Shown: positions 1 through 8,600, numbered from the stretch's first letter. The stretch is 46,545 nt of DNA from CAYQPF01 sp964419225 (GCA_964419225.1 CAYQPF010000021.1:1-46545), one strand, 5' to 3'. Notes: generated by a model from the sequence alone, not told the origin. A program made the numbers and translations.

Positions 1-1
1 A

Positions 2-622
2 GGTATCGGAGCTTTATATATTCGCAAAAACACTCCCATAAATTCCATATTTTTTGGCGGACATCAGGAAAGGAATTTACGGCCTGGGACAGAGAATGTG
101 ACAGCTATCGCAGGATTTGGAAAAGCTTGTGAATACGGCTTTAAAAACATGGGCAATTATCGGGAAAAGATCAGAAATTTACGAAAGAAATTTGAGTATG
201 GAATTAGTTTAAGGATTCCTGATGTGATCTTTAATGGAGGATTGGTTAATCGAATTCCCAACACCAGTAACATTTCTATTCCTGGAATCAATGGTGAGAT
301 GTTACAAAAGAATTTGGATGCTAATGGTTTATTAGTCTCAACCGGTTCAGCCTGCGGAACTTTAGATGTCGAACCCTTTTCTGTTTTGAGAGCAATGGGC
401 AGAAGCTTAGAAGAAGCAAATAATTGTATTCGTGTGTCTCTGGGAATTACTAATACAGAAAATGAAGTTTTACAGGCAGTAAAAATAATACGGGAAAATG
501 TGGAACTATTACGTAACAATCAGATACCTTTATATTTACAGCATAATTATAAGTGCATGCTTGAAAAAAGAAATCAGCAATTAGATTTCTCCTTGAAAAA
601 CACAGATCAAACCCTCAAATAG
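2..622 (+). CDS. Cysteine desulfurase (NifS/IscS family), 5'-truncated by the window
   Basis: Class-V aminotransferase that takes sulfur from L-cysteine onto an active-site cysteine for Fe-S cluster or tRNA thiolation. The frame is open from base 2 and reads GIGALYIRKNTPI, then GGHQERNLRPGTENV, the family's conserved stretch just after the PLP lysine. The PLP lysine and N-terminal half lie outside the window, so the first in-frame ATG (98) is internal. The catalytic cysteine is seen in STGSACGTLDVEP; IscS-type enzymes have SSGSACT at this place. The last 40 residues are charged and not family-like. The next gene is a cysteine synthase on the same strand, so the two form a sulfur neighbourhood, although about 400 bases and repeats separate them. 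Family call is firm; whether it is IscS, NifS or SufS type cannot be decided from this half. Confidence 0.9.
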   Translation, partial: GIGALYIRKNTPINSIFFGGHQERNLRPGTENVTAIAGFGKACEYGFKNMGNYREKIRNLRKKFEYGISLRIPDVIFNGGLVNRIPNTSNISIPGINGEMLQKNLDANGLLVSTGSACGTLDVEPFSVLRAMGRSLEEANNCIRVSLGITNTENEVLQAVKIIRENVELLRNNQIPLYLQHNYKCMLEKRNQQLDFSLKNTDQTLK

Positions 623-662
623 GGAAAATATTGCTCCGTTTCGTCTAAAACAAGACAAATTC

Positions 663-946
663 ATAACTACTCAGGTAGCCCTGACTTTATTATTCCACAA
701 CCACTTAATCTGCTTATTTTACCATATTGTCATAAACTCCACTGCAAAACAATACAGATTTATTATTCAAGGATAAAGGCATGAGTAAAAAAAAAAGTTC
801 TTTGTATTGCATTTCTCCATTTCGCGTTCAATTCGGTGGACTTCGGTGGCTAAATTCTCTTCTCTTGTCCCTAATACTCTGTGTTCTCTGAGAGCTCCGT
901 GAGAAACACTCCCTTTCCTTTAATGATTAAGTACCTGAGTAGTTAC
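663..946. repeat. Intergenic segment bounded by 13-bp inverted repeats, carrying two dispersed repeat modules
   Basis: The 397-base gap between the two sulfur genes has no credible gene. AACTACTCAGGTA (665-677) and its exact reverse complement TACCTGAGTAGTT (932-944) bound it. Inside are two modules found again at 40519-40672: bases 810-861 match that site in reverse complement (48 of 52 by eye), whereas about 866-946 matches it in direct orientation. The element is therefore a mosaic rather than a simple duplicate. Confidence 0.75.
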
Positions 947-1019
947 AAAAATTCTCTTTTTTAATTGACAATTTATCCCTCCTCTAAGCAATCTTCCAAA
1001 AAAAATATAAGGATGTATT

Positions 1020-2096
1020 ATGGACACAAAACTTCAGGAAAAATTTCGTGAGTTGTGGCGTCTGATAGGCAACTCTCCTTTATTATCAATCAGATTCAGG
1101 TACAAAGGCGAAGAACGCAGAATTTATGCAAAATGTGAACAATACAACATAACCGGAAGTATAAAAGACCGTATGGCCCTGTACATACTTTTCCAAGCTT
1201 ATGTAAATAATCAGATCAAACCAGAAGATACTATCGTTGAAGCCACAAGTGGAAATACTGGTATAGCTTTTTCTGCAATTGGAAAGGCTTTGGGGCATAA
1301 TGTAAAAATACTGATGCCTGACTGGATGAGCAAGGAACGTGTGGATATTATCCGCAGTTTGGGTGCTACAATCATTCCTGTTTCCAAAGAGCAGGGTGGT
1401 TTTCTCGGGAGTATCAGATTATCCGAACATGTCGCTAAAACAGAAAAGCATATTTTCTTACCTCAACAATTTGCCAATCTGGCAAACGCTAAAGCTCATG
1501 AAATGACCACTGGTCCTGAAATCTGGTGGCAACTCCATTACAATGATTTATCTCCGGATGCTTTTGTTGCAGGTGTAGGAACAGGCGGAACAGTAATGGG
1601 GGTTGGTAAACTCCTGAAAACTTTGAATCCCAAGGTAAAAATTCATCCTTTAGAGCCATCAGAATCTCCCACAATGAGTACAGGCCACAAAGTAGGCACT
1701 CACAGGATTCAGGGTATTTCTGATGAGTTTATTCCGGATTTAGTCAAATTAGATCAACTTGATGAGATTATAGATGTCTCTGATGGTGATTCTATCATTA
1801 TGGCCCAAAAACTGGCCTCCCAATTAGGACTTGCTGTTGGTATTTCTTCGGGAGCCAATTTCCTGGGAGCTTTGAAAGTCCAGAATGATCTGGGTAAAGA
1901 TGCAGTTGTTGTAACAATTTTTTCGGATGATAATAAGAAATATTTATCTACAGATCTGCTCAAAGAAGAGCCTGTTATGGATGGATACTTATCCCCGGAT
2001 ATAGAATTATTAGAATATGGCGTCTTTAACAGAGTCTGCACAACATGTTGTGATCCTTTCCATTGTGTTCAAAAAATGAAATTTAATAAAAACTGA
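1020..2096 (+). CDS. PLP-dependent cysteine synthase family enzyme
   Basis: Fold-type II PLP enzyme of the cysteine synthase (CysK/CysM)/cystathionine beta-synthase family, which makes cysteine from an activated serine and sulfide in the cytoplasm. Seen: start LIGNSPLL; PLP lysine in GSIKDRMA (about residue 49); substrate loop ATSGNTGIAFSA; PLP-phosphate loop GTGGTVMGVG; and GISSGAN near residue 275. The 358-residue length is slightly above the usual 300-330. The extra part is a C-terminal tail with a cysteine cluster (CTTCCDPFHC), which is unusual and could bind metal or be redox-active. The ATG is preceded by AAGGATG. The gene is followed at once by a strong terminator. cysK or cysM would be the usual symbol, but substrate specificity (O-acetylserine or O-phosphoserine) cannot be told by eye. 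Confidence 0.88.
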   Translation: MDTKLQEKFRELWRLIGNSPLLSIRFRYKGEERRIYAKCEQYNITGSIKDRMALYILFQAYVNNQIKPEDTIVEATSGNTGIAFSAIGKALGHNVKILMPDWMSKERVDIIRSLGATIIPVSKEQGGFLGSIRLSEHVAKTEKHIFLPQQFANLANAKAHEMTTGPEIWWQLHYNDLSPDAFVAGVGTGGTVMGVGKLLKTLNPKVKIHPLEPSESPTMSTGHKVGTHRIQGISDEFIPDLVKLDQLDEIIDVSDGDSIIMAQKLASQLGLAVGISSGANFLGALKVQNDLGKDAVVVTIFSDDNKKYLSTDLLKEEPVMDGYLSPDIELLEYGVFNRVCTTCCDPFHCVQKMKFNKN

Positions 2097-2113
2097 CATT
2101 CATAGAGTTTTTG

Positions 2114-2157
2114 AAGACCATAAACTGCTTAACGCTGTTTATGGTCTTTTTTTGTTT
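2114..2157 (+). terminator. Rho-independent terminator of the cysteine synthase gene
   Basis: A perfect 12-bp stem (AAGACCATAAAC at 2114-2125, GTTTATGGTCTT at 2137-2148) with an 11-base loop is followed by a run rich in T, starting 18 bases after the stop codon. It ends the plus-strand transcript before the convergent helicase gene. Confidence 0.93.
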
Positions 2158-2177
2158 TACTATCTCCCGTCAATTGT

Positions 2178-2245
2178 GTCCATATAATCCATAAAGTCCA
2201 TCTCTCCTTATCCCGAATTCACCATTTCATTCACCATTCACAATT
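2178..2245 (-). repeat. Degenerate short tandem tracts overlapping the 3' end of the helicase gene
   Basis: On the minus strand the helicase's last codons run into AATTGTGAATGGTGAATG and a further GGTGAATT (2216-2245); the gene's TGA stop is part of this tract. A second tract, built on the word ATGGACTTTATGGA, lies at 2178-2203. They belong to a class of degenerate 7-9 base word repeats seen next to other stop codons in the window (26484-26520, 40440-40466). Confidence 0.6.
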
Positions 2246-4667
2246 CTTCATACCCCATCCCATGATACCCCTTCAAACGTTTCTTGAACATGTTCATTAA
2301 GACAGGTACTTTCTGATCCACATAATCAAAAATGCGGATATCTGTTTTATCATGATGAGTACGATGTAACCGACCTGCATACTGCTGCAAAGTTCCTTTC
2401 CAGGATATAGGCATTGTTAAGAACAGTGTGTCAAGTCGGGCATCATCAAAACCTTCACCGATATATTTACCTGTTGCTAAGATTACACGCTCTTCATTAT
2501 CAGGGATTGAATGCAATTTTGTTAAAATGGATTGTAATTGCTTTTTTCCCATCTTACCCTTAAATACAAGGATGTTACGGGCAAATCCTTTAAGACGTTT
2601 TTCTAAATACTCTAAGTGGGCTGTTCTTTCTGTGATAACCATGGGGCTTCTCTTTTCTTCTAAAGCCCAAAGCAGATCATCAAAAATCATATCATTTCTT
2701 TTTTCATCTTCTGAAAGCATTTGATATACTGTTTGGATAGCCAGTTTTTCATTATTCGCCTCAGGAATTACAAATTCTGTGTTACGGATAATCACTTTAT
2801 GTGTTACAATAGAATACTTATTCAGCATTTTGGCATCAACTTTGTATCTGATTTTCCCACACTGCATAGTTATTATTGGATGATGACCGTCTTTGCGAAT
2901 TGGGGTAGCAGTCAAACCATAAACATATTTTGCCTGTACTTTTTTCATAACCTGTTCAAAACTGAAGGCGGAGATATGATGGCATTCATCAACAATTACC
3001 AAACCGTAATCCCTGATAAATTCCTTGATCTTTCCGTTACTATTCAAACTTTGAATGATAGCAATATCTACGATATTTGTTCTTTTTGATTTTCCTCCGC
3101 CAATTTCTCCTATTGATTCAGCAGAAATGTTTAAGAAAGCAACAAGACGCTCCTTCCACTGCTCCAAAAGCTGTTTCCGATGGACGATGATCAGAGTGTT
3201 GGTGTTTTTATGTGCTATTAGTGAAATGGCAACTACTGTTTTTCCGAATGCAGTAGCTGCAGACAAAATTCCAAAGTCATGTTTAAGGATTTCTTGGGCT
3301 GCAAGATTTTGAATGTAAGTTAACTTGCCTTTGAAACTAAAGTTCTGCGTTATCCCCTGATTAGTTCTGTCTAACAAAGTTATTTTAATATTATACAATT
3401 CTGCCAAACAGTATAAACTATCCAGACAGCCTCTTGGTAACATGATATACTTTTCATTTGTTTCAGATAGAGTTATAACCCGTGGTTTATTGTATGTAGG
3501 CATTCGCATTGCTTGGGCTCTGTAAAATTCAGGATTGAGAAACGCTGCCATTCGCATGATTTTATTAATAAGTTTGTTGGGAAGTCCCGATTTAATTATG
3601 TAAAGCATATTACTAAGAATAACAATAATTTCCTCTGGCAGATTATCTATTATGTCGGACTTGTTAACAGAAAAGTCAATATCATAATCGGATTCTTCCT
3701 CGGATTTTATCAGTTCACCAAGGACAGGTGAGTTTTGTGATAGATCACTGATAATCCTTTCAATTTGATATAGACTCATTTTGTGGATTCCGGATAAAAA
3801 ACTCCATTGGTCAGGAACTGTTTTGAATTCTTCATCTACAAAAACACTGCTCTCTCTTGATCTGGCTTCTTTTTGGAGAGGTAATGCAATTAGGTTACCA
3901 AATCCACCCGAGGGCATTGTGTCTTGATTGGGAAATAGTCTGTCGTAGGACTCTAATCCGATTTGATGCCTTCTTTCCATTGTTTTTGTTAACAAGACAC
4001 TGCCGAATTTCCGTGCTGCTCGTGCAGGAATAGGCTTATCAAAAAAGAACCAACAATGTGCACCGTTGCCAGATCTTGACTTCTCTACGTAACATGATAC
4101 ATTTAACTCGTTGCAGGTATTTCGGAATTCTGTAACATCAGTCATCCAGTCTTTCTTGTCAAAATCAATAGCCAAAAACCAACAGGATTCGTCTTCCAAT
4201 AAGGGATAAATGCCTACTATGATTCTTCCTTTCAAGTGCTCAGAAATGATTTCATCAGAAAGAGGTGACAGCTTTCGATTAGAGCATTTGAAACAACTTT
4301 GTTTTTCATATTTCTTGCATAATTCTCTGTTCCATTGATTAGAACATGCAGGAGAATATCCACCTTTCCCGTCTTTTCCAGTCCACCGTAAAGCAAAAAC
4401 ATCTTCACGACCCTTGAAAAGACTTTTGAATAATGCTATCTTATCGACCGGAGATGAATTATTATCAAGGCTGTCTAATTTTGCAGGGAGTGCTTTTACG
4501 GATACAATTGTTTCCTTTGGATTTGTTTGCAATACTTGGTTAGAATTAATGCTAAGAAGTTGATTCCTTAGTTCCGTGTTTTCCCTTCTCAACTCTTGAA
4601 TCTCGGCAAGAGCCTTTTTGAGATTAGACTCAAGTTCCTGTATTGTTTTTTGCATTTCACCAGCCAT
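2238..4667 (-). CDS. TOTE-type conflict-system protein: archaeo-eukaryotic primase domain fused to SF2 helicase
   Basis: Large nucleic-acid enzyme of the class annotated as TOTE conflict system primase-helicase, implicated in defence or element conflict. Positions count from the upstream TTG at 4679: coiled coil 8-45; Cys cluster 112-132 (C-x8-C-x7-C-x2-C), probably zinc-binding; primase-type catalytic pieces FLAIDFD (168-174) and SGNGAHCW (203-210); SF2 helicase with motif I ATAFGKT (475-481), DECH (564-567), GLTATP (589-594) and QYAGRLHR near the end. The TTG has no ribosome site, whereas the in-frame ATG at 4667 sits behind TTTTGGAGAAG, so I start at 4667 (809 residues). Upstream TTGACG-16-TACGAT is a possible promoter. 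A remnant of a second copy's C-terminus lies at 5350-5445. The primase-helicase fusion is firm; the defence role is inference. Confidence 0.86.
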   Translation of the reverse strand: MAGEMQKTIQELESNLKKALAEIQELRRENTELRNQLLSINSNQVLQTNPKETIVSVKALPAKLDSLDNNSSPVDKIALFKSLFKGREDVFALRWTGKDGKGGYSPACSNQWNRELCKKYEKQSCFKCSNRKLSPLSDEIISEHLKGRIIVGIYPLLEDESCWFLAIDFDKKDWMTDVTEFRNTCNELNVSCYVEKSRSGNGAHCWFFFDKPIPARAARKFGSVLLTKTMERRHQIGLESYDRLFPNQDTMPSGGFGNLIALPLQKEARSRESSVFVDEEFKTVPDQWSFLSGIHKMSLYQIERIISDLSQNSPVLGELIKSEEESDYDIDFSVNKSDIIDNLPEEIIVILSNMLYIIKSGLPNKLINKIMRMAAFLNPEFYRAQAMRMPTYNKPRVITLSETNEKYIMLPRGCLDSLYCLAELYNIKITLLDRTNQGITQNFSFKGKLTYIQNLAAQEILKHDFGILSAATAFGKTVVAISLIAHKNTNTLIIVHRKQLLEQWKERLVAFLNISAESIGEIGGGKSKRTNIVDIAIIQSLNSNGKIKEFIRDYGLVIVDECHHISAFSFEQVMKKVQAKYVYGLTATPIRKDGHHPIITMQCGKIRYKVDAKMLNKYSIVTHKVIIRNTEFVIPEANNEKLAIQTVYQMLSEDEKRNDMIFDDLLWALEEKRSPMVITERTAHLEYLEKRLKGFARNILVFKGKMGKKQLQSILTKLHSIPDNEERVILATGKYIGEGFDDARLDTLFLTMPISWKGTLQQYAGRLHRTHHDKTDIRIFDYVDQKVPVLMNMFKKRLKGYHGMGYEEL

Positions 4668-4789
4668 TTTCTTCTCCAAAATAATCGTAAGAAATGAGAG
4701 TAAGGCGTCAATATAAAAATCAAATGAACTTAAAGGATAATCAATTTAGAGTCCCTTTATAAAATTCTCAGAGTTAAAACAGATTTTTA

Positions 4790-4818
4790 TTGACATTTCC
4801 CATGATGTTAGCTATATT
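4790..4818 (+). promoter_or_regulatory. Near-consensus sigma-70 promoter for a short RNA
   Basis: TTGACA (4790-4795), exactly 17 bases, then TATATT (4813-4818). Predicted start is near 4825. No open reading frame with a ribosome site follows; an intrinsic terminator comes about 70 bases later, so the promoter appears to serve a small RNA. The same spacing and -10 recur in front of the gene at 37531. Confidence 0.7.
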
Positions 4819-4824
4819 GTTTAT

Positions 4825-4895
4825 GATCGTTACCAGTGGTAGTCGATCCTACAAAGGCATCCGTCGAGCCAGCCTGGCGAATCGACGGTTTTTTT
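4825..4895 (+). ncRNA. Candidate structured small RNA of about 70 nt, two hairpins, unknown family
   Basis: Between a near-consensus promoter and a T-run lie two similarly built hairpins. The first pairs GATCG (4825-4829) with CGATC (4844-4848) and, inside, TACC with GGTA around a three-base AGT loop. The second pairs CCGTCGA (4861-4867) with TCGACGG (4882-4888) and, inside, GCCA with TGGC around a GCC loop. The linker is CTACAAAGGCAT. I recognise no Rfam family. The minus-strand remnant at 4894-5235 ends right at its terminator. It could instead be the mere leftover end of an older operon, but promoter, fold and terminator in 110 bases argue for a real transcript. Confidence 0.5.
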
Positions 4896-4897
4896 AT
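4861..4897 (+). terminator. Intrinsic terminator of the small RNA
   Basis: A 7-bp outer stem CCGTCGA/TCGACGG with an inner GCCA/TGGC stem is followed directly by seven T. The T-run lies only on the plus side, so it works for plus-strand transcripts. Confidence 0.75.
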
Positions 4898-5235
4898 TCC
4901 CATTTTTTAGACATAAGAATTTTCTTTTTTGTTAATGCATCAATGGGGAATGCTGTTAGAAACTCTGCCTTCTTTTGTAACCTATCTATAATGGTAATTA
5001 TAACAACATAATCCTGATAAACTATTGCAACTCTTCTTTGGGTATCTATGCATTTATGTTTGTTGTCCCAGCCATATCTTAAATCGCTTAATGGGTCTGT
5101 TAAAGCTATTTTTATCCAATCCATTCTCATGGCCCTTTCCCATGAAAATGTGTCTTTAAGTTTATTTCTTTGCGAAGATTCATAAAAGGCATGATCAAAA
5201 TTGATTATGCGAAATACAATCTGTTCCTTTTTTTT
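4894..5235 (-). pseudogene. 5'-truncated gene remnant, possibly a RelE/Barnase-like (PBECR-type) nuclease domain
   Basis: An open frame of about 114 codons ends at TAA 4894-4896. The only ATGs (5130 and 5124) lie inside a continuous frame that extends upstream through QIVFRIINFDHAFYE and FSWERA. Upstream of about 5240 the frame enters the three-hairpin repeat and then stops, so the true start is lost. The C-terminal part (RRVAIVYQDYVVIITIID, then AEFLTAFPID and SKKW) resembles the end of small phage-type RNase/RelE-like toxin domains, where a hydrophobic strand precedes an F-T-A-F motif. That similarity is from memory and weak. It could be called as a 78-codon gene, but there is no ribosome site before the ATG. 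Confidence 0.5.
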
Positions 5236-5246
5236 CGGTTTCCTTT

Positions 5247-5330
5247 TGTCCGAAGGACAGAAGAGGTTAGACGGCAGTTTTAACTGCTGTTAATAATCAA
5301 TACCTCTTATCCGTCAGGATAAAAGATTAT
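5247..5330 (+). repeat. Three-hairpin dispersed element, copy 1
   Basis: Three small palindromes in fixed order: TGTCC-gaa-GGACA (5247-5259), GCAGTT-tt-AACTGC (5274-5287) and TTATCC-gtca-GGATAA (5307-5322), the last followed by AAGATTAT. The same trio in the same order occurs at 17898-17982, and a partial inverted copy at 20143-20187. It sits at the broken 5' end of the nuclease-like remnant. Confidence 0.75.
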
Positions 5331-5349
5331 CATTTCAAAATTAAACATG

Positions 5350-5445
5350 CTATCCATGTTCAAACCCCATTCCATGATATCCCTTAAGGCATTTTTTATA
5401 CATATTCATCAAAACAAGAACCTTCTGATCCACATAATCAAAAAT
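5350..5445 (-). pseudogene. Remnant: last 31 codons of a second TOTE helicase copy
   Basis: Minus-strand reading gives IFDYVDQKVLVLMNMYKKCL, then KGYHGMGFEHG and TAG. The intact helicase at 2238 ends IFDYVDQKVPVLMNMFKKRL, then KGYHGMGYEEL. The similarity begins abruptly at about 5445 and is absent further upstream. It is a scar of a paralogous helicase gene, left just before the promoter of the STAND gene. Confidence 0.85.
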
Positions 5446-5536
5446 TGTTTAAATGATTTTCATAAAATTGCTTTCTGGCCAATATTGCTTATATTACAAA
5501 GCAAAATTTGGTTACAATTTATATATATCAAAACAG

Positions 5537-5565
5537 TTGACAAAAATAAGAACATAATCTATTAA
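5537..5565 (+). promoter_or_regulatory. Probable promoter of the STAND operon
   Basis: TTGACA (5537-5542), 17 bases, TATTAA (5560-5565), about 36 bases before the STAND start codon at 5602. The surrounding sequence is very A/T-rich, so chance matches are easier; the exact -35 and spacing are what support it. Confidence 0.5.
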
Positions 5566-5601
5566 AAAATTTATGTAATAAAAATACTGGGGAAATAGTT
5601 C

Positions 5602-8600
5602 ATGAAAAAAGATGTAGATCTAGTTAGCTGTTCCAGAGCAGGTGATGTATTCCATTACATATGGGCTGCAAGGCGTTGTCTTGATATGATTCATCCTAAT
5701 TCCATAATTAAATACATAAAAATTGAAGGATCAAGTGAATCAGACAAACGAGGTGAATATTCAATTGACCTTTCTGAATATACAACTTCCAAAGAAGGGC
5801 AACATAGAATAACTTATTTTCAGATGAAACACACTACTGTCCGAAAAGAGGTACATTTTAATTTAAGTGATTTGAAAAAAACATTTACCGGTTTTGCTAA
5901 TCGTTTCTCAGACTTGTTAAACCAAAACGAAGTCAAATTAGAAGATGTAAAATTTGAGATAGTAACAAACAGACCATTTTCTGATTCTATTAAAAAAAAT
6001 CTGAATGCTATAAAAAGCAATGGAAAAGTAGGAAAAAACTTTTTAGAGACTATTATAAAATATACGAAATTGGAAGGTGATGAACTGAAGAAATTTTGCA
6101 CTTTGCTTATAATTAATGATACGGAAGGAGATTATTCAGACCAACGCAACAAATTGCAAATCAGACTTTCTCAACTTACAGCAAAATATGTAGAAAATCC
6201 TTTAATTGCCAGTATTATTGATTTAGTTCAAAAGAAAGTATTGCCCAATTCTGATGGCATAATAGTTCCTGAAGAAGTTTTTTTATTATTCGGAACTACC
6301 TCAAAGGAAGCTTTATTTCCTGCTCCACCGTTATTTGAAAAACTGGAAAACATAATTCATAGGGAACAAAACACCAGTATTATTGAAAATATTTTGAAGG
6401 CCACCAGTCCCATAATACTCCACGCTGAAGGAGGTGTCGGAAAATCAATTTTGGCACAACAAATACCCTTATTACTACCTGAAGATTCATTAGGTATTGT
6501 TTATGATTGCTTTGGAAATGGCTTGTATAGAAATCGAAACTCTATGAGACACAGATATAGAGATGCCATACCTCAAATAGTAAATGAGATAGCATGTAGT
6601 GAATTGTGTGAACCCCTTATTGTTAAAAATAATGATCTTGACGATCAAATCATCAGAAAGTTTCTGATAAACATCGAAGATGCAATTGGGAATCTGAGAA
6701 AACTAAATAAAGAAGCAGTTCTCGTTATAGTCATTGATGCAGGAGATAATGCTGAGATGGCTTCAACAGAATTTGGAGATACTTGTTTTGTTCATGAAAT
6801 ATTGAAAGTACCCCTACCAGAAGGTTGTAAATTGGTTGTTTTGTGTCGAACGGAAAGAATTGAGTTATTAAAACCTAGAAGTACGGATATAATAATTAAG
6901 ATTGAATCTTTTTCTGTAGAAGAGTCTTTAAAACATCTCAGAACATATTTTCCTAATGCAAATGAATTAGACGTAAAGGAATTCCATCGATTAACAAATA
7001 ATGGGAATCCACGTGTTCAGGCTTATGGATTAAGTAAAGGATTTGGTTCATTAGAAGAGCTTTTAAGTCATTTTGGACCCGAAGGTACAACATTGGAAGA
7101 GCAAATTGAAAATCAACTTAATAGTGCAATAGCAAAAATCGAGGAATTGTTACCAAAAGATTTTATGAATCCAATTAATTCTATTTGTACAGGATTAGCT
7201 TCATTGCCGCCACATGTTCCGATATCAGTATTATCCCAAACTTCCCAAATCGAAGAATCATATATAAAAAGCTTTTTATCTGATTTTGGGCACCCTCTTC
7301 TACTTAATGAAAATACAGTAATGTTTCGAGATGAACCAACCGAATATTGGTTTAAAAAATATTCAGGTTCAATTAAACAAATCAAATCTTATATAGAAAT
7401 TCTCAAACCATTTGCATCTCAAACTTCATATATTTCATACGCTCTTCCTTTATTATATTCCCAAGCAGACATGAATAAGGAACTCATGGAATTAGCATTA
7501 ACAGAGGAGGAGCTTCCAGATAATCCTATAGATAAGAGAAATGTCAAAGTATATAGATTGAAACTAGCTTTTAAAAAAGCACTGGAAGAAAAAAACTACC
7601 CTAATGCCGTAAAACTTTCCCTACTAACAGGTGAAGAAATTGCTGGTGATGAAAGACAAGTTGAGCTTCTTACAAAAAATGTAGATTTGATCGAACCTTT
7701 ACTAAGCAAAGAAAAAGTATTAGAATATGCATTCAGTCGAAAATTATCTGGAAAATGGAGAGGATCTGAATATGTCTATAGTGCCTCATTGTATTCTACT
7801 GTACCTGAATATTTGGGTGATGCCAAATCATATCTTAGAAGTGCTAATAATTGTTTAGAACTATATTTTGAAGAACGGAACAAATACAAAGATAATAGAA
7901 TGAACGATGAATTGGAAGTTCAAGATATTGTTGAAATGGCTTTTTGTATAAATAATCTCTCTGGTCTATCGGAAGCCGTTAACTTTATACAGGGTTGTAA
8001 GCCCAATTATTTTGTATATTCAATAACGTGTGGATTGGTAAAGCGATTTATAGATTTGGGAAAACTAAATATTATAAATGAACTTTCTGCTATGGCTGTT
8101 CAAAACCCATATATTATATTAGCCTTATCTTACGAAATACTTAATGTCGGCATGTTCCCTGAAAAAAATGTTTTAGAACAATGTTTATCTTTACTTCTAA
8201 AAGACCTTGCCCAAATCCCCAAGTTTGAACATTATGATGATAATACATTTGAAGCTGCTCTTATATCCTTTTTAGAAATCTGTGCTAAAATGAAACTAAC
8301 TGAATCTTTAATTTTAGAAGTTCTCAATTATTACTACCCAGTTAGAGTCCCAAACTACTACTATCTTGATCGCACTTTAATTAAGCAAAGAAATGTTTAT
8401 CTGCGTACAATCTCTCTGAGATTAGCACTAAGTTGCAAACCAAGACCAGATTTAGGAGAGATACTCCCTGAAGATTTACTTGAAATATATTCAAAAAATA
8501 AGGAAACTCATGAAGTAAACGAATTCAAGGAGATTGTTTTTGGACTCTTGCCTTGGTATAATCTAAGATTAAAAGTACTATTAGGTAAAGTTGAAGATGT

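Noticed and set aside
965..994. TTGACA at 965-970 as promoter of the cysteine synthase gene
   Set aside because: No acceptable -10 hexamer at 15-19 bases; only CAATCT is available.
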